This document shows positions 1 to 5,938 of a DNA stretch of 18,709 nt, piece after piece. The translations under genes and the position numbers were made by a program. Position 1 is the first letter of the stretch, and each line of letters begins with the position of its first letter. Source of the DNA: JBJXHB01 sp046160725 (lineage in GTDB: Bacteria > Pseudomonadota > Gammaproteobacteria > Burkholderiales > Burkholderiaceae_C); the NCBI GenBank assembly GCA_046160725.1, contig JBJXHB010000232.1, forward strand, positions 1 to 18,709. Direction: 5' to 3'. Under the pieces are notes generated by a model, which was not told the DNA's origin, ran no database searches, and saw only the letters and a program-made list of their open reading frames with translations.

Positions 1-758
1 TCCAGGATGCCGCTGTAGTGGTCCTTGAAGGCCTTCTCGAACAGCGCCTTCTTGGACTGCACCTCCGGGTTGGCGTCCAGCACAAGCAGCTTGCTGCGCG
101 GCTTGGCCACCTTCAGGTAGCTTGCCACCATGCACGCGCGCTCGTAGGGCCCGGGCGGGCAGCGGTACGGCACCTTGGGGATCGTCATCGCCACCACGCC
201 GCCATCCGCCATGGCCTCCAGGCGCTGGCGCAGTGCAACCGTCTGTGGCCCGGCCTTCCAGCCGTGGATGACGCGGCCGGCGTCGACGGCCGCCTGCAGG
301 CCGCCGACCTGCTCCCACATGAAGTCAACGCCGGGCGACAGCACCAGCCGGTCATAGGCCAGCTCGCCGCCGCCGGCCAGGCGTACCTTCTTGCCGGCGG
401 CGTCGATGGCCGTGACCTCGCCCTGGACCACCTTCACGCCCAGGCTGCGCAGACCGTCGTAGCCGCGGGTGATGTCGGCCATCTGTCGATGGCCGCCGAT
501 GACCAGGTTGGAGATCGGGCAGGACACGAAGCTGGTGTTGCGCTCGACCAGGGTGACGTCGACATTGCCACCCCACATGCGAAGGTAGCGCGCGGCCGTG
601 GCACCGCCGAAGCCGCCGCCGATCACGACGACGCGACCGATGGACGGGCCGCCCGTGGTGGCACAGCCGGCCAGGCCCAGCGCTGCGAGGCCGCCGATGG
701 CCGTGCCGGCGCCGAGCAGCCGGCGTCGGGAAACGGCGTTGATGTGATGTGCAGTCAT
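1..758 (-). CDS. fccB: Flavocytochrome c sulfide dehydrogenase, flavoprotein subunit (partial, C-terminus beyond left edge)
   Basis: FAD-dependent subunit of flavocytochrome c, which oxidises sulfide to sulfur or polysulfide in the periplasm and passes electrons to its cytochrome partner. Only the first 252 residues are present; the family is usually about 400-430. Residues 11-13 are a twin-arginine run (SRRRLLGAG) followed by a hydrophobic stretch, so Tat export is expected. The stretch ends in LAGC (Cys32), a lipobox-like motif. A Rossmann FAD motif (VVVIGGGFGG) follows, then the family hallmark SFVSCPISNLV, and further on RCPPGPYERAC, the region of a conserved cysteine. The start at 758 is supported by GTAGGAGGTCGCGTC just upstream. 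It lies 11 bases after the stop of the cytochrome gene, so the two are co-transcribed. A sulfide:quinone reductase is a less likely reading because of the adjacent cytochrome and the FccB-type cysteine motifs. Confidence 0.9.
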   Translation of the reverse strand, partial: MTAHHINAVSRRRLLGAGTAIGGLAALGLAGCATTGGPSIGRVVVIGGGFGGATAARYLRMWGGNVDVTLVERNTSFVSCPISNLVIGGHRQMADITRGYDGLRSLGVKVVQGEVTAIDAAGKKVRLAGGGELAYDRLVLSPGVDFMWEQVGGLQAAVDAGRVIHGWKAGPQTVALRQRLEAMADGGVVAMTIPKVPYRCPPGPYERACMVASYLKVAKPRSKLLVLDANPEVQSKKALFEKAFKDHYSGIL

Positions 759-769
759 GACGCGACCTC

Positions 770-1096
770 CTACTTCTTGGTGACGGGCTGGGCCGCGAAA
801 TAGCCGGCGATCAGCCGCAGCTGCTCGTCGGTGTAGCCCTTGGTGATCTGATGCATGATCGTCGCGGGCTGTGCGCCGCTGCGGTAGTCCGCCAGCATGG
901 CGATGATCTTGTCCGCGGCCATGCCGGCCAGCGGCTTCATGTCACCCTTGGCCTGGCCATTGGTGCCATGGCAGTTGGCGCAGGTGGCGGCCAGGTTGCG
1001 CGCCAGGTTCACGTCCTGGGCCTGGGCGGGCAGGGCCAATGCGAGGCCGAGGGCGGCAGCCAGACGCACGGTATGAATGGAACGTGCTGAGGTCAT
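770..1096 (-). CDS. fccA: Monoheme cytochrome c, probable FccA-like subunit of sulfide dehydrogenase
   Basis: A 108-residue class I cytochrome c. Residues 1-26 form a Sec signal peptide (LAAALGLALALPAQA), and CANCH at 39-43 is the single heme-binding motif. A candidate distal Met is Met81 (TIMHQITKG). It should accept electrons from FccB and pass them on to the respiratory chain in the periplasm. It is the short monoheme form rather than the diheme 21-kDa subunit known from purple sulfur bacteria. The ATG at 1096 was chosen over a longer upstream reading because GGAG lies about 9 bases upstream and the signal peptide begins properly there. It sits between the DsrE-family gene (31 bases upstream) and fccB (11 bases downstream) in one transcription unit. 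The symbol rests mainly on the neighbourhood, since the sequence alone says only small cytochrome c. Confidence 0.82.
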   Translation of the reverse strand: MTSARSIHTVRLAAALGLALALPAQAQDVNLARNLAATCANCHGTNGQAKGDMKPLAGMAADKIIAMLADYRSGAQPATIMHQITKGYTDEQLRLIAGYFAAQPVTKK

Positions 1097-1127
1097 GGAT
1101 GGACTTCTCCGTCTATGTGGAACCGGG

Positions 1128-1541
1128 TCACGGCTTGATGTAGGCCGCGCCTTCCTTCTGAAGCTTGGCGATGCGCACGACACCGGAGGGCGTGAACTCG
1201 GCCTCCTGGATGAACTGGTCCCGCTTGAGGTTGCGGTTGCGCAGCATGATCTCGCAGATCTCGAACCGCACACCGCGCGCCACCAGCGCCGAGACCGGCC
1301 CGGCAAAGGCGCCGCCATTCGCATCCTTGGCGCCTTCCATCAGGAAGTCGACACCATCGGCATGGGTGACCACCGTGATGCGCGCGCCCGGATCGACATC
1401 CAGGTGGTTGCGGATGTTGCGCAGCCCCTTGATCCCCTGGGTCGCGGCGTTGTCGACGTGATAGACCACGCGGTCCTGGGCCCAGGCGGACGTGGCTGCG
1501 ACCGACAGGGTCAGGATGCAGAGCAGGGAGCGGGCGGACAT
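1128..1541 (-). CDS. DsrE/DsrF-family periplasmic protein
   Basis: A 137-residue protein with an N-terminal signal peptide (LLCILTLSVAATSAWA, cleavage near residue 21). The mature part matches the DsrE/F-like fold seen next to sulfur-oxidation genes: an early YHVDN, then ARITVVTHADGVDFL, a single cysteine in GVRFEICEIML, and the C-terminal pattern TPSGVVRIAKLQKEGAAYIKP split over the last 25 residues. The lone cysteine is the likely site for carrying sulfane sulfur, as in other DsrE-type proteins, but the export signal distinguishes it from cytoplasmic DsrEFH or TusBCD. The start at 1541 is preceded by CCAGGAGACTCC, a good ribosome binding site; a longer reading through 1625 lacks one. It is the first gene of the fcc transcription unit and is divergent from the SoxH-like gene. 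Its exact substrate is not known to me. Confidence 0.85.
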   Translation of the reverse strand: MSARSLLCILTLSVAATSAWAQDRVVYHVDNAATQGIKGLRNIRNHLDVDPGARITVVTHADGVDFLMEGAKDANGGAFAGPVSALVARGVRFEICEIMLRNRNLKRDQFIQEAEFTPSGVVRIAKLQKEGAAYIKP

Positions 1542-1635
1542 GGAGTCTCCTGGATCGGGCGGCGACGTGCCGGGACGCGATGCTGCCACGACGGACCCGG
1601 GAGGCTGGCGGAAGGGCATCTGCACCGCCGAATAT

Positions 1636-1655
1636 CACTGTATCCGGATATAGTG
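1636..1655. promoter_or_regulatory. 20-bp palindrome in the divergent sulfur-gene intergenic region, probable operator
   Basis: CACTGTATCCGGATATAGTG is an inverted repeat in which 9 of 10 arm positions pair, centred between 1645 and 1646. It is an AT-rich spot in otherwise GC-rich DNA and lies between the dsrE start (1541, minus) and the SoxH-like gene start (1664, plus). TATAGT at 1649-1654 resembles a -10 element for the plus strand. The ArsR-family regulator two genes downstream is the natural candidate to bind it; this is inference. Confidence 0.55.
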
Positions 1656-1663
1656 GGCCCACG

Positions 1664-2698
1664 ATGTACGGACTTACCTGGGGTCAAGCGCTGCGGGGCG
1701 ATGGAAATCGGCGTCCGGCACCCAAGCTGTCGCCATGGCCTGCACGTCTGGCGGGGCCGCTCCTGATGGTGCTGGCCGGCCTGGCACCGCCGGCGCTGGC
1801 CCAGGTGGTGGTCACAGGGCGGGCGCCCGCCGTGCGGGCGGTCGAGGTGGCGCCAGACGTCTGGTTTGTCCAGGGGCTCAGCGCCCTGGGCGACCCATCC
1901 AACCGCAATTTCATCTCCAACGCCGCGTTTGTCGTCACCACCGAAGGTGTCGTTGTCATCGACGCGCTGGGGTCGCCGGCGCTGGCGGAGGAACTGGTGG
2001 CGGAGATACGGCGCGTCACGCCGCAGCCCATCCGCCAGGTCATCGTCACCCACTATCACGCGGACCACATCTACGGTCTGCAGGTCTTCCGCGCCCTGGG
2101 CGCCCGCATCCTGGCCCATCCGGCGGCGCGCGAATACCTGCAGTCCGACGCGGCCCAGCGTCGCCTGGAGGCCAGCCGCCAGGAGCTGTCGCCCTGGGTC
2201 GACGAGCGGACGCGCCTGGTCGCTGCCGACGACTGGCTGGCCGGGACGGAGACGGTGCTGCAGTTGGGCGGCAAGCGGTTTCATGTGTTGGCGGTCGGGC
2301 CCGCCCACACGCCGGAGGACATTGTGGTGTTCGAGCCGGCGTCCGGCACGCTGTTCGCGGGCGACCTCGTCTTCCGCGGCCGGGTGCCGTTTGTCGGGCA
2401 GGCCGACAGTCGGCAGTGGATCGCCTCGTTGTCCCGCATCCTGGCCTTTCGGTCGACCCTGCTGGTGCCCGGGCACGGGCCGGTATCGCGTCAGGCGCAG
2501 GAGGACCTGGCCTTGACCCGGGACTACCTGGCCTATCTGCGCCAGACCATGGGCGATGCCGCACAGGCGATGGAGCCCTTCGATGAGGCCTACGCGCGGA
2601 CCGACTGGTCCCGCTTCGAGCATCTGCCGTTGTTCCGTGCCGCCAACCGCATGAACGCCTACAACACCTATCTGTTGATGGAGCACCAGGGCCGATGA
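1664..2698 (+). CDS. SoxH-like metallo-beta-lactamase-fold hydrolase, exported
   Basis: A 344-residue metallo-beta-lactamase-fold protein. Metal ligands are clear: the HxHxDH motif at 130-135 (HYHADH), His215 (GPAHTPED), Asp234 (AGDLVF) and His271 (PGHGPV), so a two-zinc site is expected. Residues about 28-47 (RLAGPLLMVLAGLAPPALAQ) form a signal peptide with AxA cleavage, placing it in the periplasm. It resembles SoxH and the quinoprotein-relay zinc metallohydrolases, whose physiological substrate is unsettled; a thioester, glutathione conjugate or persulfide is possible by analogy. ATG 1664 is the only ATG, GTG or TTG between 1580 and 1766 that keeps the basic region of the signal peptide, yet it has no Shine-Dalgarno and lies just behind a -10-like TATAGT, so the mRNA may be nearly leaderless. 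Its stop overlaps the next start (ATGA). Confidence 0.83.
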   Translation: MYGLTWGQALRGDGNRRPAPKLSPWPARLAGPLLMVLAGLAPPALAQVVVTGRAPAVRAVEVAPDVWFVQGLSALGDPSNRNFISNAAFVVTTEGVVVIDALGSPALAEELVAEIRRVTPQPIRQVIVTHYHADHIYGLQVFRALGARILAHPAAREYLQSDAAQRRLEASRQELSPWVDERTRLVAADDWLAGTETVLQLGGKRFHVLAVGPAHTPEDIVVFEPASGTLFAGDLVFRGRVPFVGQADSRQWIASLSRILAFRSTLLVPGHGPVSRQAQEDLALTRDYLAYLRQTMGDAAQAMEPFDEAYARTDWSRFEHLPLFRAANRMNAYNTYLLMEHQGR

Positions 2699-3207
2699 GC
2701 TCGGCTTCGCGGCACCACGTCGGCAGGTGCATGGTGGCGGCCCTTGCCATCATCCTGTCCACCAGCGGCTTCGCCGCAACAGCGGCGGACTCCGGTGCTG
2801 TCTCGGTGCGTTGGCCAACGCTGCAGCCGGTGGTGGGACCGCCCATCGAGCCAGCACAGTTGGACGGGCGGCCGGTGATCCTGGTCTTCTGGGCCACCTG
2901 GTGCGGCTTCTGCGAGCGGCACAACGCGCGGATCGAACGGCTGCACCGCGCGGTGGACCCCCAGGCCTTGCGCATCGTCGGCATGGCCATCGATGGTGAC
3001 GCGGCATCGGTGGCGCGCCTGGCGCGGCAGCGTGGATGGACGTTTCCGCAGGTACTGGACGAGGGGCGGCTGCGCCCGCGCTTCACGCCGCGGCGCCTGG
3101 TGCCCATGACCTGCGTGGTCGATGCGCAGGGGCAGCCGCAGCCCTGTATCCCCGGCGAAATGTCCGAAGACGACGTCATGGCCCTGCGCGCCCTGGCGGC
3201 GCGTTGA
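2695..3207 (+). CDS. TlpA-type periplasmic thioredoxin-like protein
   Basis: A 170-residue protein with an N-terminal signal sequence (MVAALAIILSTSGFAATA, residues about 13-30) and a thioredoxin fold. The active site WATWCGFC places the redox pair at Cys70 and Cys73, and the facing cis-proline is Pro137 (LVPMT). Two further cysteines (MTC at about 140 and QPC near 150) are in the mature part. TlpA/SoxW-like proteins reduce disulfides on periplasmic partners; here the partners could be the cytochromes, the DsrE-like protein or a sulfur-carrying thiol. It starts inside the stop of the metallo-beta-lactamase gene (ATGA, 4-bp overlap), which implies translational coupling and a shared pathway. 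Because it is linked to SoxH-like and fcc genes I infer a sulfur role and not general cytochrome maturation, but the sequence alone cannot separate these. Confidence 0.87.
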   Translation: MSSASRHHVGRCMVAALAIILSTSGFAATAADSGAVSVRWPTLQPVVGPPIEPAQLDGRPVILVFWATWCGFCERHNARIERLHRAVDPQALRIVGMAIDGDAASVARLARQRGWTFPQVLDEGRLRPRFTPRRLVPMTCVVDAQGQPQPCIPGEMSEDDVMALRALAAR

Positions 3208-3270
3208 GCCATGTCGGGCCAAGGACCGCCGCCACCTGCGGCATCATGGTCGCACCGGAGGATGTCCGAG

Positions 3271-3609
3271 ATGCACCTGCACCTGCCAGCGTTTTTCCGT
3301 ATCTGCGCGGCCCTGGCCTGCGGGATGGCGGCCACCGTGTCGGCCCAGCCGGCAGCCGAACTGTTCAAGGAAGCCGACCTGGCGCTTGGCATGCGGCTGA
3401 TCCAGGAGCACCGTTGTGTCGAGTGCCACCGCCAGAAGTTCGGCGGCGACGGGCTCGCGGTCTACCGGCCGAAGGGCCGCATCAGCAGCCCCGGGTTCCT
3501 GCGCGGCATGGTGGAGCAGTGCAACACCGAGCTGAACCTCGGTCTGTTCCCGGAGGAAGTGACGGCTGTGGCGGCGGTGCTGAACCGGGATCACTACCGC
3601 TTCAAGTAG
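3271..3609 (+). CDS. Small monoheme c-type cytochrome
   Basis: A 112-residue protein with a signal peptide (FFRICAALACGMAATVSA) and one heme motif, CVECH, soon after cleavage. After the heme motif there is only one methionine (LRGMVEQC), adjacent to an extra cysteine, so the distal ligand is not obvious and this is not a standard class I cytochrome. The C-terminal half (FPEEVTAVAAVLNRDHYRF) looks like a conserved tail of a small cytochrome family I cannot name. The start at 3271 is chosen because GGAGG at 3257-3261 lies 9 bases upstream; the in-frame ATG at 3262 directly abuts that site and 3211 would give an unlikely leader. It follows the TlpA-like gene in the same direction and probably takes or delivers electrons for that pair. 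Confidence 0.78.
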   Translation: MHLHLPAFFRICAALACGMAATVSAQPAAELFKEADLALGMRLIQEHRCVECHRQKFGGDGLAVYRPKGRISSPGFLRGMVEQCNTELNLGLFPEEVTAVAAVLNRDHYRFK

Positions 3610-3690
3610 TGGCCGCCGGACCGCAGCGCGGCGGCGCCGCCTCGGTATCAGTGCTTGCGCATATGATCGAGAAACGTCAAACCAGACCGG

Positions 3691-4074
3691 ATGCACGGCA
3701 TGTCCCATCCCGATCCCGATCCCGAGACGAGCCATGAGGACAGGGTCTTCGAGTCTGTCGCGGAGCTGTTCGGCGTGCTGTCCACCCCGATCCGGCTGAA
3801 GATCATCAGCGCGGTCTGCAACGGTGAGAAGAACGTCTCCGAGCTGCTGGCCCAGATCGACACCACGCAGCCCAACATGTCCCAGCATCTGAGCATGCTG
3901 TACCGCAGCGGGGTGCTGTCCAAGCGCCGCGAAGGCACCCAGATCTACTACCGCCTACACAGCGAGCGCGTGGCCACGCTGTGCCGCGCCGTGTGCACGC
4001 AGGTCGCCATCGAACTGGACGAGGAGTCGACCGTGGCCTCGTCCGAGCGGCTGCTGCCAGCCGGGCTGCGCTGA
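3691..4074 (+). CDS. ArsR/SmtB-family transcriptional regulator, probable sulfur or thiol sensor
   Basis: A 127-residue winged-helix repressor of the ArsR family. The fold is evident: residues 21-43 carry ELFGVLSTPIRLKIISAVC, the recognition helix spans about 58-73 (TTQPNMSQHLSMLYRSG) and the wing is KRREGTQIYYRL. Cysteines are at 43, 98 and 102. The classic arsenic motif (ELCVCDL) is absent, which fits the branch that senses sulfide or persulfide through cysteine pairs (SqrR/BigR type), although the spacing here looks different. It lies 81 bases behind the small cytochrome gene, same strand, so it may be co-transcribed or have its own promoter near 3647-3667. ATG 3691 and ATG 3700 are both possible starts; neither has a strong ribosome binding site. 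Expected action: repression of one or both sulfur units until reduced sulfur is present (inference). Confidence 0.85.
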   Translation: MHGMSHPDPDPETSHEDRVFESVAELFGVLSTPIRLKIISAVCNGEKNVSELLAQIDTTQPNMSQHLSMLYRSGVLSKRREGTQIYYRLHSERVATLCRAVCTQVAIELDEESTVASSERLLPAGLR

Positions 4075-4103
4075 AACGACATCGCAGGAACGCCGCGACC
4101 ACG

Positions 4104-4129
4104 AAAAAGGCCAGAGCATGCTCTGGCCT
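4104..4129 (-). terminator. Rho-independent terminator of tRNA-Ala
   Basis: The 22-base perfect palindrome AGGCCAGAGCATGCTCTGGCCT occupies 4108-4129. On the minus strand it is followed by a run of five T (complement of 4104-4108), the form of an intrinsic terminator, 8 bases after the tRNA-Ala 3' end. On the plus strand there is no T run, so it is not a classical terminator for the ArsR gene. Confidence 0.9.
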
Positions 4130-4137
4130 GGCGGGAT

Positions 4138-4213
<76 letters not shown>

Positions 4214-4224
4214 GAAAGGCGCAG

Positions 4225-4230
4225 ATTCTA
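4225..4230 (-). promoter_or_regulatory. -10 element of tRNA-Ala promoter
   Basis: TAGAAT on the minus strand (five of six matches to TATAAT), ending 11 bases before the mature tRNA 5' end and followed by a GC-rich discriminator (CTGCGCC) of the kind seen at growth-rate-controlled stable RNA promoters. I could not find a convincing -35 at the expected distance. Confidence 0.5.
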
Positions 4231-4362
4231 GCCCGATGGGTGGTTGTGCCGGCGCGGTGCCAGGCCGATCCGGCTGGGCGCCGCGGCTGTGCATGGCCCG
4301 CGGTTCACGGCATCATCGCGCCCGTCCGTACCCCCCAACCCCAAGTTCCGCCGAGGCAGACG

Positions 4363-5217
4363 ATGAAGCGTCACGATGCGCAGTGGCATGACCAGCAATA
4401 CAACAACCGCGCCCGCGTGCCCGACGCGATGGCCATCCTGGAGCGGTGGGCCACCGCATCGGCTGCGGTGCGTGCCCAGCACCGCTGCGCGCTGGACGTC
4501 CCCTATGGCGCGTCGCCGCGCGAGCGGCTCGACATCTTCCCGGCCGATCAACGCGGCGCACCGGTGCTGGTCTTCATCCATGGCGGCTACTGGCGTGCGC
4601 TGACCAAGTCTGACGCGTCGCTGGTGGCGCCGGCCTTCACCAGCAAGGGCGCGACCGTCGTGGTGCCGGACTACGACCTGTGCCCGCAGGTGTCGGTGGA
4701 GACAATCTCGCTTCAGATGGCGCAGGCGCTGGCCTGGACCTGGCGCCACATCGGCGAGCATGGCGGCGACCCGTCCAGGATCGTCGTCGTCGGCCACTCG
4801 GCCGGCGGGCACCTGGCGGCGATGATGGCCAGCTGCCGCTGGCGTGACCTGGGTGCCGACCTGCCCCCTCGGCTGATCCAGGGTGCGCTGGCAATCTCGG
4901 GGCTGTTCGACCTGGATCCCATCCGCCAGACGCCTTTCCTGCAGGCCGACCTGAAGCTGACGCCAGCATCGGTCAAGCGGCTCAGCCCGGCGTTCTTCCC
5001 GCGGCCGCGCGCGGTTCCGCTGTATGCAGTGGCCGGCGGTGCCGAGAGTGAGGAGTTTGTGCGCCAGGGCAAGCTGATACGGGACCAGTGGGGCCCGACC
5101 GCGGTGCCGGTCTGCGAATCCGTGCCGGGACGCAATCATTTCGATGTGCTTCACAACCTGGTCGAGCCGGACGGCCGCACCCACCAGCTGGCCCTGAAGC
5201 TGCTGGGCCTGGCCTGA
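4363..5217 (+). CDS. Alpha/beta hydrolase, kynurenine formamidase-like esterase
   Basis: A 284-residue alpha/beta hydrolase. The oxyanion motif HGGYW is at 73-77, the nucleophile is Ser146 in GHSAGG, and the catalytic histidine is His259 in GRNHFDVL. The acid is probably Glu228 in AGGAESEEF. The N-terminus (DAQWHDQQYNNRARVPD) resembles arylformamidase-type hydrolases that act in tryptophan catabolism or on related N-formyl or ester substrates, but no kynurenine-pathway gene lies nearby, so the substrate is open. There is no signal peptide, so it is cytoplasmic. ATG 4363 is supported by GAGG at 4353-4356; the longer open frame from 4240 has no such site. It stands alone between tRNA-Ala and rubrerythrin. 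Confidence 0.85.
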   Translation: MKRHDAQWHDQQYNNRARVPDAMAILERWATASAAVRAQHRCALDVPYGASPRERLDIFPADQRGAPVLVFIHGGYWRALTKSDASLVAPAFTSKGATVVVPDYDLCPQVSVETISLQMAQALAWTWRHIGEHGGDPSRIVVVGHSAGGHLAAMMASCRWRDLGADLPPRLIQGALAISGLFDLDPIRQTPFLQADLKLTPASVKRLSPAFFPRPRAVPLYAVAGGAESEEFVRQGKLIRDQWGPTAVPVCESVPGRNHFDVLHNLVEPDGRTHQLALKLLGLA

Positions 5218-5250
5218 GAGGCCTTGCCCGGGCCCACATTGCCGCTGGCT

Positions 5251-5276
5251 ATGCAATGAATTGATGCAATGCATTG
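5251..5276. promoter_or_regulatory. AT-rich repeat cluster upstream of rubrerythrin, possible operator
   Basis: ATGCAATG occurs twice, at 5251-5258 and 5264-5271, 13 bases apart, and the second copy runs into the perfect palindrome CAATGCATTG (5267-5276). This is the only AT-rich island between the hydrolase and rubrerythrin, so a regulator site or promoter is plausible. It does not match an FNR box, and I cannot assign a regulator. Confidence 0.3.
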
Positions 5277-5313
5277 GCCCGATGCGCCGATGTTTGGTAG
5301 CTTCCGCCTTCGC

Positions 5314-5333
5314 GCCGTGGCGCCCGCCACGGC
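5314..5333 (+). other. Strong hairpin in the rubrerythrin 5' leader
   Basis: GCCGTGGCG and CGCCACGGC are perfect 9-base arms around CC, about 29 bases before the rubrerythrin ATG. There is no T run behind it, so it is more likely an mRNA leader structure (stability or translation) than a terminator. Confidence 0.5.
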
Positions 5334-5361
5334 CGAGTTCGCAACTCTCGAGGAGCATCAC

Positions 5362-5781
<420 letters not shown>

Positions 5782-5798
5782 CGGGCCGACTCATGACG

Positions 5799-5823
5799 CC
5801 GGCGGCCCTTCGCGGGCGGCCGG
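5799..5823 (+). terminator. Hairpin directly after rubrerythrin, possible terminator
   Basis: Arms CCGGCGGCCC and GGGCGGCCGG pair at 9 of 10 positions around a TTCGC loop, starting 17 bases after the rubrerythrin stop. The T run is poor, so termination would be partial, or the structure may act as an mRNA 3' stabiliser. Confidence 0.4.
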
Positions 5824-5834
5824 TTGACGACTTC

Positions 5835-5857
5835 CAAGGGGCTCCAGCGGCCCCTTG
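5835..5857 (+). terminator. Second hairpin between rubrerythrin and the Fe-S protein gene
   Basis: CAAGGGGC and GCCCCTTG are perfect 8-base arms around TCCAGCG, followed by TTC. It lies 12 bases behind the preceding hairpin and 81 bases before the Fe-S protein start. It looks like a weak terminator or attenuating structure inside the gene set. Confidence 0.4.
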
Positions 5858-5938
5858 TTCGCATCTGCCTTGCGCTGCGCAGCCCGCTAGGGTGCGCCCG
5901 ACCACCGCAACGATGCCCTGACCTGCATCCTGACCGCC

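Noticed and set aside
770..1324. Longer minus-strand frame for the cytochrome, 184 residues
   Set aside because: The extra N-terminus overlaps the DsrE-family gene and lacks a ribosome binding site; the signal peptide begins at 1096.
1511..2686. Long open frame on the minus strand opposite the SoxH-like gene
   Set aside because: It is the antisense shadow of a gene with full metal-binding motifs and has low-complexity, Arg/Gln/His-rich composition.
4108..4129. Palindrome as terminator of the ArsR gene
   Set aside because: There is no T run on the plus strand; the T run is on the minus strand behind tRNA-Ala.
5261..5275. TTGATGCAATGCATT upstream of rubrerythrin as an FNR box
   Set aside because: The right half is TGCAT, not ATCAA, so only the left half fits.
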